Positions 1-8,587 of a stretch of 57,843 nucleotides of DNA are shown here, piece after piece; position 1 is the stretch's first letter; each line of letters begins with the position of its first letter. The notes under the pieces are model-generated. The model saw only the letters and a program-made list of their open reading frames with translations. It had not been told where the DNA came from and did no database searches. This DNA is from Moraxella equi. Lineage in GTDB: Bacteria > Pseudomonadota > Gammaproteobacteria > Pseudomonadales > Moraxellaceae. The stretch lies in assembly GCF_002027555.1 (NCBI RefSeq), contig NZ_MXAP01000050.1, forward strand, positions 1 through 57,843, read 5' to 3'. Position numbers and translations under genes: made by a program.

Positions 1-182
1 GAATGTTCAACGTGTTCTAAATAAAATAAAAAACGATTGTGGTACATAAACGCTCTTAAGTCGATCAGCTACTAAAGCGTTGAGCTGTTTGTAAAATTAT
101 GACTGATTAGATTTTTTAAGATTTTAAGTTTAGCAAAGTTAAGTTCCATAAGCTAAATCTGTTGAATTTCGCAAGCATTCTG

Positions 183-824
183 TCATCTACTCACCCGATA
201 CACACTTGATGTCAAAAATTCAATCTCTTGTATGTCATGACTGACGTACAGCATGGGAATGTTCATCGCTTTGATGTCTTGAAAAAACGGCAGAATTTCT
301 TGCTTGTGTTCGCTATCTAGAGCGGACAGCGGTTCGTCCATGAGTAGTAGATTGGGAGAGTATAGCAACGCTCGCCCGAGTGCCACTCGCTGTTTTTCCC
401 CGCCTGAGAGTTTGGCGGGCAAACGCTTGGTTAGATGCCCCAGTTTTAATAGACTGATGATGTCATCAGGATGGAAACGACGGGCGGACTTATCACGGTG
501 CCGATAGCCGAACAGCAGGTTATCCATCACGCTCTTGTGGGGGAGTAGTTGCCCGTCTTGGAATACCAAACCGACCAGTCGGTCTTGTATGGGTAAATTG
601 ATGTTGGCTTGTTTGTCGAACCATGTCACGCCATTGACTCTGATGTGTCCTGATGTGGGCGTGACAATCCCTGCAAAGGCATGTAGGATGCTGGTCTTGC
701 CCGTACCGCTCGCCCCAAACAGCCCGACGATGTTGTCATCAAAACAAAACTTTGGCGATAGGGTGATTTTACCCAGTTTTAGAGTGACATCACAATCAAA
801 GGTGGATTTGTCATGGGTATTCAT
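183..824 (-). CDS. modC: Molybdate ABC transporter ATP-binding protein ModC (short form)
   Basis: ATPase of the molybdate importer, acting on the cytoplasmic face with ModB. The 213-residue protein has a Walker A motif GASGTGKTS, a Q-loop (FQDGQLLPH), the ABC signature LSGGEKQR, Walker B LLLMDEP and the H-loop YVSHD. The start at 824 lies 2 bp after the modB stop. A start at 860 would run into modB and add residues that do not resemble the family. Canonical ModC proteins carry a C-terminal TOBE/MOP molybdate-binding domain of about 130 residues. This one stops right after the ABC core, so that regulatory domain is absent. It is the last gene of a modA-modB-modC run. The ABC identity is certain; the molybdate assignment rests on its neighbours. 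Confidence 0.9.
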   Translation of the reverse strand: MNTHDKSTFDCDVTLKLGKITLSPKFCFDDNIVGLFGASGTGKTSILHAFAGIVTPTSGHIRVNGVTWFDKQANINLPIQDRLVGLVFQDGQLLPHKSVMDNLLFGYRHRDKSARRFHPDDIISLLKLGHLTKRLPAKLSGGEKQRVALGRALLYSPNLLLMDEPLSALDSEHKQEILPFFQDIKAMNIPMLYVSHDIQEIEFLTSSVYRVSR

Positions 825-826
825 TG

Positions 827-1543
827 CTACACCTTTTGCTGTTGCTGACGATGATACCACTGTGAGAAAAACAACGCCACAAATGCCACGCCGACCGAGA
901 ACGCCATCAGTCGCATGATGGCAACATCGCCGTCAGCCTGTTGTAATAAGCTATACATGGCAAGGGGCAGGGTGCGTGTCTCGTCTGCGACGTTGCCCAC
1001 GAACGTGATGGTCGCCCCAAACTCGCCCAAACTGCGACAAAATCCCAAAATCGCCCCAACGACGATACCGCTTGCCGACAAAGGCAGGGTCACTTTAAAA
1101 AACGTACCAATCCTGCTAGCCCCCAGACTTTTGGCGACCCATTCTAGGCGTGTATCAACCATCTCAAAGGCAAGGCGTGATGATTGTACCATCAAAGGAA
1201 AACCCATCACCGCACTGGCAAGCACCGCCCCTTTCCAATTAAAGGCAAATTCTAGCCCCAAACTGCTCAAATGCTTGCCAATCACGCCTTGATTACCAAA
1301 TAGAACAAGCAGTACATAACCAGGGACGACAGGTGGCAGGACAAGGGGGAGATACACCAAGGTCTCAACAAGCGATTTACCCCAAAACTGTGAGCGTGCC
1401 AAAAAATAACCCATCATGATGGCAGGGATGAGATTGATGAGCAGGCAGGATAGGGTGATTTTAACCGATAAGCTGATGACTTCAAGCTCGTCGGGGCTGA
1501 GTGAAAATAGCATGGCAAATGATGATGGCAATGATGGCGACAT
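827..1543 (-). CDS. modB: Molybdate ABC transporter permease ModB
   Basis: Inner-membrane channel subunit of the molybdate importer. The 238-residue protein is almost wholly hydrophobic, with about five transmembrane helices. It carries the permease EAA-type loop around SLGASRIGTFFKVTLPLS and the following helix GIVVGAILGFCRSLGEFGA, typical of ModB/CysT permeases. It sits between modA and modC. The start at 1543 is the furthest upstream ATG; an ATG at 1513 (MLFSLSPDE) is equally plausible, and neither has a clear ribosome binding site. The length fits ModB (about 225-230 residues). Confidence 0.93.
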   Translation of the reverse strand: MSPSLPSSFAMLFSLSPDELEVISLSVKITLSCLLINLIPAIMMGYFLARSQFWGKSLVETLVYLPLVLPPVVPGYVLLVLFGNQGVIGKHLSSLGLEFAFNWKGAVLASAVMGFPLMVQSSRLAFEMVDTRLEWVAKSLGASRIGTFFKVTLPLSASGIVVGAILGFCRSLGEFGATITFVGNVADETRTLPLAMYSLLQQADGDVAIMRLMAFSVGVAFVALFFSQWYHRQQQQKV

Positions 1544-1602
1544 TATAAAGTAAAATGGGCAATCTGGCTAATGCCCATTTGTAAGTAGTGTTCAATTATG
1601 AT

Positions 1603-2352
1603 TTATTTTAACGGGGTAAATCCATGCTTTTTAAAAACTGCTTTGGCATCGTCAGATTGTAAAAACTGATAAAATCGCTTGGCATTGCTGTTATTAGGAC
1701 GGACAAGCCCTGCAGGATAAATGATGGGCGTGTGACTGTTAGTGGGAAAAGTCGCCACGGTCTTTACCGCTTGGGTGCTGATGGCGTCAGTGGCATACAC
1801 GATACCAAGTGGACACTCGCCACGGGCGACGAAATTTAAGGCGACACGTACGTCTTCGGTCTCGACCAGTCTTGGTTTGATACTCTGCCACCACGTCATG
1901 TGCGTGAGTGCTTCTTTGGTGTATTTGCCGACGGGGACGCTGGCGGTATTGCCTGTGCAGAGTTTGCCTGTAAAACTACCACTAATATTAAAATTTTGGC
2001 TCATTGTGACTTTGATGGGGTTTTTGGCAGGGCTGATTATTACCAAGCGATTGCCTAGCAAATGCGTGGTGTTGGTAGGGCTGATGAGATTTTTTCTATT
2101 AAGATAAGTCATCCATGCTACATCTGCTGAGATAAATACGTCCGCCTTGCCACCTTGTTCTATCTGCTTGGCGAGCGTGCCTGATGATGCATAAGAAGTC
2201 TTTACTTTGGTGCGGTATTTTTTCTCATACATTTTGTTAAGCTCGCCCATGACATCGGTCAGGCTGGCTGCTGCATAGACGGTTACGTCAGCATGGGCGA
2301 CAGGCAGGTTTAGCATGAGTGTGGACAATAGGGGCAGGGTCAAAGATTTCAT
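1603..2352 (-). CDS. modA: Molybdate-binding periplasmic protein ModA
   Basis: Substrate-binding protein that delivers molybdate or tungstate to ModBC. A signal peptide MKSLTLPLLSTLMLNLPVAHA is followed by the mature start DVTVYAAASLTDVMGEL, a hallmark of ModA (oxyanion-binding serine in AAASL). Further family signatures are YASSGTLAKQIEQGG and the hinge segment KADVFISADVAWM. The start at 2352 is chosen because it gives a compact signal peptide; an in-frame ATG at 2373 (MVVLVSF) is possible, and the frame stays open to 2466. No strong ribosome binding site precedes either start. It is the first gene of the modABC run; no modE regulator is visible here. Confidence 0.92.
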   Translation of the reverse strand: MKSLTLPLLSTLMLNLPVAHADVTVYAAASLTDVMGELNKMYEKKYRTKVKTSYASSGTLAKQIEQGGKADVFISADVAWMTYLNRKNLISPTNTTHLLGNRLVIISPAKNPIKVTMSQNFNISGSFTGKLCTGNTASVPVGKYTKEALTHMTWWQSIKPRLVETEDVRVALNFVARGECPLGIVYATDAISTQAVKTVATFPTNSHTPIIYPAGLVRPNNSNAKRFYQFLQSDDAKAVFKKHGFTPLK

Positions 2353-2469
2353 AAAGGACACCAAAACAACCATTAAAAATTGACATAAGTTAAGAAAAGC
2401 AAGATGACATGATTGTATAACAAAATCACACCCTAGCCCATTGCCCAAAAGTGGTAAGCTGTTCAATAT

Positions 2470-3270
2470 TTAGCCAATCTTTTTATCAATCTTTGCCAAT
2501 AATGCTCGCAGTAGGGCGTATTCTTTTTGGTCAAGTTGCAGGCGAGAAGATAGGCGTGATAAGCGTTTGGGCAGGTCTTTTAGTTCATCATCTCGGGCGA
2601 GATTGAGCTTGATGAGCAGGCTTGTGATGGCGTCATCAAGCCCCATCTTTTGGGCGTGGGTGATGGCAGGCTCATCCCATTCGGTGCGATGATGGATGTC
2701 AAGATGGTGTTTGAGATTGTGCTGATTATAATGGGTGTCATCTTTGGGTTTGTCGCTGTTTTGCTCATCAAAATAAGCATAAAGTGTGCTTATGATGACT
2801 TGTACGGCACTTGCCACGTTAAGCACAGGATAGGCAGGGTTGGCAGGGATTTGCACATGATAATCCGCCAGTGCCAGCTCGTCATTGGTCAGCCCTCTGT
2901 CTTCACGCCCAAAGACCAAGGCGATGGTTGCATTGGGGTTTTTAGCCAAAAAATCATGACACAGCACCGCACACTTGTTTGGTGTGATGACAGGCTTGGG
3001 CAGATGGCGAGTGCGTGCCGATGCCATGACAATCAAGGCATGTGGCGATAGGGCGGTCTCGATGGTGTCAGAGATGATGGCGTTGTCTAGGACGGACGTA
3101 CCACCGGCGGCATTGGCGTGACTGGTCTCATCAATGGGTAGGCGGGGGGCGACCACGGTCAAATGGGACAGTCCCATGGTGTGCATGGCACGAGCTGTTG
3201 AGCCGATATTGGCAGGCAGGGTTGTATTAACCATGATGGTGTGAATGCGGTTTAGGAGGGTGTTTGGCAT
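2470..3270 (-). CDS. trmJ: tRNA (cytidine/uridine-2'-O-)-methyltransferase TrmJ
   Basis: SPOUT-fold methyltransferase that 2'-O-methylates position 32 of tRNAs using S-adenosylmethionine. The 266-residue protein has motif 1 NTTLPANIGSTARAM, motif 2 ALVFGREDRGLTNDEL and motif 3 YPVLNVASAVQVI, in the order that forms the SPOUT trefoil knot. A helical C-terminal extension (residues about 175-266, ending in a KEYALLRALLAKI stretch) matches the TrmJ subfamily. It lies upstream of modABC on the same strand but is probably a separate unit. TrmL at 44734 is the second SPOUT enzyme of the window. Confidence 0.93.
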   Translation of the reverse strand: MPNTLLNRIHTIMVNTTLPANIGSTARAMHTMGLSHLTVVAPRLPIDETSHANAAGGTSVLDNAIISDTIETALSPHALIVMASARTRHLPKPVITPNKCAVLCHDFLAKNPNATIALVFGREDRGLTNDELALADYHVQIPANPAYPVLNVASAVQVIISTLYAYFDEQNSDKPKDDTHYNQHNLKHHLDIHHRTEWDEPAITHAQKMGLDDAITSLLIKLNLARDDELKDLPKRLSRLSSRLQLDQKEYALLRALLAKIDKKIG

Positions 3271-3517
3271 ATGAATTCAATTAACAGTATGGAAGCGTTG
3301 GTGTTGGTAAAACATGTTGGTTTGAATGCTTGCAACTTAGGTTGTGATTGGTTGTATTGGGTTTGCAAAGCCAATCCTTTTGGCATGAAAGACTGCCAAA
3401 CACGTAGCGATTGTAGTGTTGTGATTTTACAAGGCTTATTTGGTAGAACAATCATTTGTGCTTGCCAGTGGTAATATTTTGTTTTTATGACTGGTATTAA
3501 CGATAAGTGTATCCAAA
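3271..3517. other. Intergenic stretch with small ORFs on both strands, possible repeat remnant
   Basis: Between trmJ and the argF terminator there is no convincing gene. A 92-codon minus-strand frame (3252-3530) and a 67-codon plus-strand frame (3271-3474) overlap each other. Both are rich in Cys, Thr, Phe and Leu and have no ribosome binding site or recognisable domain. The minus frame contains a string reading KPTCFTNTNAS, which I vaguely associate with short hypothetical ORFs annotated in Moraxella genomes. That is recollection, not evidence. Confidence 0.3.
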
Positions 3518-3542
3518 AAACACCAATCAAAGATTGGTGTTT
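3518..3542 (-). terminator. Rho-independent terminator of argF
   Basis: A perfect 10-bp stem AAACACCAAT / ATTGGTGTTT with a 5-nt loop CAAAG lies directly after the argF stop. On the minus strand it is followed by a short T-rich tract (the run of A at 3515-3520 on the plus strand). Confidence 0.8.
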
Positions 3543-3546
3543 GGGT

Positions 3547-4464
3547 TTATAGTTTGATTTTATCTTTTAACAAAAACTCCATGAGTGCTTTTTGGGCGTG
3601 CAAACGATTCTCCGCTTCATCCCACACCACCGAACGGGGGTCATCTAGTAGGTCATGGCTTATCTCTTCGCCACGATGAGCAGGCAGGCAGTGCATAAAC
3701 AGCACGTCTTTGTCGGCGGTGTCTAGTAGCTTAGGCGTGATTTGAAAGCCTACAAAGTCGGCTTCACGTTTTTTCTGCTCAGCTTCTTGTCCCATGCTTG
3801 CCCACACGTCTGTAACGACAAGGTGTGAACCTTTAACCGCATCGGCAACGCTGTTTGTCAAAGTCAAGCGATGGGCATATCGGGTGACCAGTTCACTGTT
3901 TGGCTCGTAGCCTTTTGGCGTGGCGATATTTAGATGAAAATCAAACTGCTCGGACGCTAGGATATATGAGTTACACATATTATTACCATCGCCGACCCAC
4001 GTTACCGTTTTGCCTTTGATGTCGCCTTTGTGTTCAAAAAAGGTCTGCATGTCGGCAAGCAGTTGGCAAGGGTGATAATCATCGGTCAAGGCGTTGATGA
4101 CTGGCACGGACGAATGTTTGGCAAAGGTCTCTACACGCTCATGGGCGAATGTACGAATCATCACGATATCGGTCATCGAGCTAATCACACGAGCCGAATC
4201 TTCTATCGGTTCGCCACGCCCAAGCTGGGTGTCGTTGGGCGACAAAAACAGAGCCTGACCGCCAAACTGTCCCATGCCTGTCTCAAAGGACACACGGGTG
4301 CGAGTGCTGGATTTTTCAAAAATCATGGCAAGCGTGCGACCGACAAAAGGGCGATAAATCTCGCCTTTGTGTTGCATTTGGCGAAGTTCACTGGCACGAC
4401 TGATAACGGTGCGAAGTTCGTCTTTGGATAGGTCAAATAAGGTTAAAAAATGGCGAACGCTCAT
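3547..4464 (-). CDS. argF: Ornithine carbamoyltransferase
   Basis: Joins ornithine and carbamoyl phosphate to give citrulline in arginine biosynthesis; a cytoplasmic trimer. The 305-residue protein carries the carbamoyl-phosphate loop [12 protein letters not shown], the ornithine-binding DVWASMGQE segment and the catalytic [10 protein letters not shown] motif near the C terminus. The length is normal for the family (about 305-335). It stands alone on the minus strand with its own terminator. The start at 4464 opens [12 protein letters not shown], the usual N terminus of anabolic OTCases. Confidence 0.96.
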   Translation of the reverse strand: MSVRHFLTLFDLSKDELRTVISRASELRQMQHKGEIYRPFVGRTLAMIFEKSSTRTRVSFETGMGQFGGQALFLSPNDTQLGRGEPIEDSARVISSMTDIVMIRTFAHERVETFAKHSSVPVINALTDDYHPCQLLADMQTFFEHKGDIKGKTVTWVGDGNNMCNSYILASEQFDFHLNIATPKGYEPNSELVTRYAHRLTLTNSVADAVKGSHLVVTDVWASMGQEAEQKKREADFVGFQITPKLLDTADKDVLFMHCLPAHRGEEISHDLLDDPRSVVWDEAENRLHAQKALMEFLLKDKIKL

Positions 4465-4596
4465 GCCAACTCCTTGTTTTAATCATGGAAAAATAAAGGC
4501 ATGAGTATAACAAATCTTTTTATAAAAATGCAATGCCTTAACCGATTTTATTGGTAAGTACACCTAATGAACCGATGTTTACCACAAGATTTGCAG

Positions 4597-4615
4597 GGGT
4601 GTGTTGAACACACCC
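4597..4615. repeat. Perfect 9-1-9 palindrome resembling fused ends of the 204-bp repeat
   Basis: GGGTGTGTT-G-AACACACCC is a perfect inverted repeat in the 267-bp AT-rich gap between argF and alr. Its first 14 bases, GGGTGTGTTGAACA, are identical to the left end of the 204-bp element at 38738. The site could be a collapsed copy of that element, an operator, or a terminator hairpin for alr, which ends at 4732. The rest of the gap (4465-4731) shows only AT-rich sequence. Confidence 0.5.
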
Positions 4616-4731
4616 TTTAACAATATTATGCCCATACACCCTATTCTTAACTTTATATAAGTTATTGATTTATCAAAAAAATAATTATAGATTAATCAAT
4701 AAGTTGCTATTGTAAATTGAAATTAAAGTAT

Positions 4732-5835
4732 CTACACCACAACACCCCGATGTGGGCGGTTGGTGGTTTTACAAAACAGCTCATAACTAATGCTATTCGC
4801 CCAATGTGCCACGTTATCGGCAGGTAAATCGTCGCCCCATAGCATGACCGTATCGCCTACACCCACAGGCAAGCCTGTGATGTCTATCATCATCATGTCC
4901 ATGGCGACACGTCCAACAATGGGGGCAAGATAAGTTTGAGCGTCTTTGGTAATGGATACCTTAGCATCAGTAACCACACGGGGGTAGCCGTCGCCATAGC
5001 CGACACTTAGCACGCCAATGCGAGTAGGTTTATCCGCTCTCCACAGCCCACCATAGCCGACCTGCTCGCCTATAGGCAGCTCATGCGTGGCAAAGATTTG
5101 GGCGGTGAAATTCATCACAGGGGACAAGCCTAAGTCATCGGCAGAGCTATCCGCCACAGGACTTGCCCCATACAAGGCAATGCCTGCACGCACCCAGTCA
5201 TGATGAGCGTGGGGGAAGTTGATGATACCTGCCGAGTTACAGAGCGAGCCTTGTACATCGCCGTACAAAGATTTTAGGGTGGTTAGTACGTCATCAAACT
5301 GCTTGATTTGTCGGGCATTGGCAGGGTGGTCTTTGTCATCAGCACAGGCAAAATGACTGGCAAGAATCAGCCGATAGCCCTTATCATGTAAAAGTTTGGC
5401 ACAAGTGAGTACGTCATCATGCCCAAGACCTAAGCGGTTCATGCCCGTGTTGTATTTGAGCCAAATGGTGCGTGTGGGGCTATCTATAGGCGGAACGTGC
5501 GATAACGCCCAGTCCAGTTGGGCTTGACAATGCACCACGCATTCAAAACCGTGCGTTTGGGCGACAAGCCACTCATCTTGGCTAAACACGCCTTCGATGA
5601 GAATAATGCGTTTGGATAACTGCCCACAAATCTCATGCACCATTAAGGCTTCATCAAAACTTGCCACACCAAAAGCGTCCGCTTGCATAAGAGCAGGCAG
5701 GCAGTGGGCGACCCCATGACCGTAAGCATTTGCCTTGACCATTACCATGATGGACGCATGGGGGGCGTGGCGTTTGATGATGTCTAGATTATGGCTTAGG
5801 GCGGTTTGGCTTATGGTGATGTGAGTGTGTCGCAT
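4732..5835 (-). CDS. alr: Alanine racemase
   Basis: PLP-dependent interconversion of L- and D-alanine, supplying D-Ala for peptidoglycan. The 367-residue protein has the PLP-lysine motif MVKANAYGHG (residues about 32-41) and the C-terminal catalytic tyrosine in SYELFCK, with the beta-barrel segment VGRVAMDMMMIDI between them. The length matches Alr. It lies 31 bp downstream of dnaB on the same strand. The dnaB-alr order is common in gammaproteobacteria, and the two may be co-transcribed. Confidence 0.96.
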   Translation of the reverse strand: MRHTHITISQTALSHNLDIIKRHAPHASIMVMVKANAYGHGVAHCLPALMQADAFGVASFDEALMVHEICGQLSKRIILIEGVFSQDEWLVAQTHGFECVVHCQAQLDWALSHVPPIDSPTRTIWLKYNTGMNRLGLGHDDVLTCAKLLHDKGYRLILASHFACADDKDHPANARQIKQFDDVLTTLKSLYGDVQGSLCNSAGIINFPHAHHDWVRAGIALYGASPVADSSADDLGLSPVMNFTAQIFATHELPIGEQVGYGGLWRADKPTRIGVLSVGYGDGYPRVVTDAKVSITKDAQTYLAPIVGRVAMDMMMIDITGLPVGVGDTVMLWGDDLPADNVAHWANSISYELFCKTTNRPHRGVVV

Positions 5836-5866
5836 GGATTGTCCTGTTTATTTGTCATTTTATTTG

Positions 5867-7282
5867 TCATTCTTCTTCATAATCATCGAGTCTGTCGCCA
5901 ACGATGAGATTATCAAAGCGGGTGTATTCGCCCACAAACTTAAGGGGCAGTTTACCGATGGGGCCGTTACGCTGTTTGCCAATGATAATCTCGGCAAAGC
6001 CTTTGTTGTCCGCCTTATCCTTATAATACACTTCATCACGATAGATGAACATAATCAAGTCAGCGTCCTGCTCAATCGCCCCTGACTCACGCAAATCCGC
6101 CATCATCGGGCGTTTGTCGGTACGTTGTTCTAGGCTACGGTTAAGCTGAGATAGGGCGATGACAGGGCAGTTCATCTCACGGGCTAGGGCTTTTAGGCTT
6201 CGGCTAATCTCGCCAATCTCTTGGACACGGTTGTTCTCCATGCCCGGTACTTTCATAAGCTGCAAATAATCCACGACAATCATGCCCAAGCCTTCGGGGT
6301 GGTTTTTGGCGATACGTCGGCAGGTGGAGCGGACTTCGGATGGCGGTAGGTTGTTACGGTCGTCAATGTACAGATGAGTGTTTTGAAAAAAAGTCATCGC
6401 CTGCGACAGACGCACCCACTCATCTTCGCTCATCTGTGCCGAGCGTAGGTTGCTTTGGTTAATGCTACTAAACCCCGACATCATCCGCATGAGAATGGAC
6501 TCGGCAGGCATCTCCATGGAGAACATGACCACGGGTAGCTCTTGCACCAGTACTTCTTGGGCGAGATTCATGGCAAAGGTGGTCTTCCCCATGGACGGAC
6601 GTGCCGCCAAAATAATGAGATCGCCCCGTTGCAAACCTTGGGTTTTGTTATTTAGCTCTTCAAAGGGCGTACGCAGTCCGATGAGTCCGCCTTGACGGCT
6701 TTTAATCTCAACGAGCTGGTCGGTCACGCTTTGTAAGATGTCTTCAACTCGCCGAACCCCCTGTTTGCCCGTGCCACGAGAGTAGTCTTCATTGATACGA
6801 AAAATATCCGCTTCGACCACGTCCAAAATCTCGCTCACGGTCTGTTTTTTGGGGTGATACGCCAGATTGAGCATGGTATTGGCGGATTTGATGAGCTGAC
6901 GATAGATCGAGAACTCACGCACCCGCTCGGCATAGGGGATTAGGTTAAAGAGCGTGGCAGGGCTTTGGTTGATTTGCATGAGATACTCTTCCCCGCCTGC
7001 CATGGCAAGTAGGTTTTGCTGACTCAAAAAGTCATGCACCATCAGTGTATCATAAGGCTGATTGACTCGTGATAAATGATTGATGGCATTAAAAATCTGC
7101 CGATGACGCTCGCCATAAAAATCTTCTGTCTTGACAATGCCGTCGATTTTCTCAAAGGAATCATCAATACTCATGAGCGACGCCAGTAACGCCCGCTCGA
7201 TGTCCATGTTGTGTGGCGGTTGCAGGGTCAGTAGGTCATCATTGGCGGTGTTGGTATCTTTTAGGGTGCTAGCTTCGGTCAT
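5867..7282 (-). CDS. dnaB: Replicative DNA helicase DnaB
   Basis: Hexameric 5'-3' helicase that unwinds the replication fork. The 471-residue protein has the N-terminal DnaB domain (PPHNMDIERALLASLM, residues about 20-130), a linker, and a RecA-like C-terminal domain with Walker A ARPSMGKTTFAM, Walker B MIVVDYLQLM and the arginine-finger region near KQRNGPIG. No intein interrupts it. The start at 7282 faces pdxA across a 124-bp divergent promoter region. Its acidic C-terminal end (DRLDDYEEE) is typical. Confidence 0.97.
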   Translation of the reverse strand: MTEASTLKDTNTANDDLLTLQPPHNMDIERALLASLMSIDDSFEKIDGIVKTEDFYGERHRQIFNAINHLSRVNQPYDTLMVHDFLSQQNLLAMAGGEEYLMQINQSPATLFNLIPYAERVREFSIYRQLIKSANTMLNLAYHPKKQTVSEILDVVEADIFRINEDYSRGTGKQGVRRVEDILQSVTDQLVEIKSRQGGLIGLRTPFEELNNKTQGLQRGDLIILAARPSMGKTTFAMNLAQEVLVQELPVVMFSMEMPAESILMRMMSGFSSINQSNLRSAQMSEDEWVRLSQAMTFFQNTHLYIDDRNNLPPSEVRSTCRRIAKNHPEGLGMIVVDYLQLMKVPGMENNRVQEIGEISRSLKALAREMNCPVIALSQLNRSLEQRTDKRPMMADLRESGAIEQDADLIMFIYRDEVYYKDKADNKGFAEIIIGKQRNGPIGKLPLKFVGEYTRFDNLIVGDRLDDYEEE

Positions 7283-7406
7283 GGCGATGATGTTTATTTT
7301 TTAAAAATTAGGCGGTAAATTTTACCACAAAGCCCAAAAATGTGCTTTTTAAAATGTCAATTAATCGGTAAAATAGACGACTCATTTATCCACAGATGAC
7401 ATCAAT

Positions 7407-8450
7407 ATGCAGACCACACCCCCCAAACCCCTACTCATCACCACAGGCGAACCTGCTGGCATTGGCATGGACATCGTCATTGATACGCTGACCCATCACG
7501 CCCACGCCTTGCCCACGCCCCTTATCATCTGTGCGGACAAACACGCCTTTGCCGAGCGAGTGGCACAGCTACAAAGGCACAGCAAGGCACAGACGGACAT
7601 ACTGACGGACATGGCAGTGATAGATGACATCGGTGGGATTAACCCATCTGACCCATGCCCTATCTATCTACTCCATGTGCCTTGTTTTGCCCCTGTGGTC
7701 GCAGGTGTGCTAAATGCCGATAACGCCCATATGGTCAAGGCTCAGCTTGACATCGCCCACACACTTGCCACCACCCACCAAATCCGTGCCATCATCACCG
7801 CTCCCCTACAAAAATCGGTGATGATAGACGGCAGGGTATGCCTAGACAATGGCGATAAATTTAGCGGTCATACCGAGTATTTTATGCACAAGGCAGGCGT
7901 GGACAAGGTTGCGATGATGCTTGCCAATGCCAAGATGAAAGTTGCCCTAGTAACCACGCATATCCCCCTAAAAGACGTACCCAGTGCCATCACACCCCAA
8001 GAGATTCGCCAAACGGTGCAAATCACTCACGATGAGATGGTGCATAAATTTGGCATAACCCGCCCCAAAATCCTAGTATGCGGACTAAACCCCCACGCAG
8101 GCGAAGACGGACATCTGGGCGATGAAGAGCTGATGGTTATCAACCCTGTTTTGCATGATTTTCGCAAAAACGGCATGGACATCAGTCTTGCCATGCCTGC
8201 CGATACCTTATTTACCGAGCGACATCTGGCGATGGCGGATGCGGTGATTGCCATGTATCATGACCAAGGGCTTGCCCCCCTAAAATCGCACGGCTTTGGC
8301 GATACGGTCAATATCACGCTAGGCTTGCCCTATGTGCGAACGTCCGTAGACCACGGCACGGCATTGGATTTGGCAGGGACAGGGCGGGCGAGTAGCAGTA
8401 GTCTAAGACGTGCCATTGAGATGGCGGTGATGATGAGTGGGGTTGGTTAA
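7407..8450 (+). CDS. pdxA: 4-hydroxythreonine-4-phosphate dehydrogenase PdxA
   Basis: NAD-dependent oxidation of 4-phosphohydroxy-L-threonine in pyridoxal phosphate biosynthesis. The 347-residue protein opens with the family signature TTGEPAGIGMDIV. The metal-binding histidines occur in FSGHTEYF, in NPHAGEDGHLG and in MYHDQGLAPLK, and the C-terminal signature TSVDHGTALDLAGTG is present. The gene is divergent from dnaB. In many relatives pdxA neighbours ksgA; here it is followed by clpA. Confidence 0.95.
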   Translation: MQTTPPKPLLITTGEPAGIGMDIVIDTLTHHAHALPTPLIICADKHAFAERVAQLQRHSKAQTDILTDMAVIDDIGGINPSDPCPIYLLHVPCFAPVVAGVLNADNAHMVKAQLDIAHTLATTHQIRAIITAPLQKSVMIDGRVCLDNGDKFSGHTEYFMHKAGVDKVAMMLANAKMKVALVTTHIPLKDVPSAITPQEIRQTVQITHDEMVHKFGITRPKILVCGLNPHAGEDGHLGDEELMVINPVLHDFRKNGMDISLAMPADTLFTERHLAMADAVIAMYHDQGLAPLKSHGFGDTVNITLGLPYVRTSVDHGTALDLAGTGRASSSSLRRAIEMAVMMSGVG

Positions 8451-8455
8451 TTGAT

Positions 8456-8516
8456 GTGGAAAATTGAGTGGTTTTAAAAGCAGAATAAAGCCATCGCTAC
8501 CATTTTCCACTTTTTT
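8456..8516 (+). terminator. Candidate terminator after pdxA
   Basis: GTGGAAAAT (8456-8464) pairs with ATTTTCCAC (8502-8510), which is followed at once by six T residues. The loop is long (about 37 nt), so the structure is less convincing than the other terminators here. Confidence 0.45.
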
Positions 8517-8587
8517 ACATGACAATCATGGTTTTTTGTGGCATTATCCCCATATTGTTATAAAAGCATTCACCAAGTAGGACTTTT

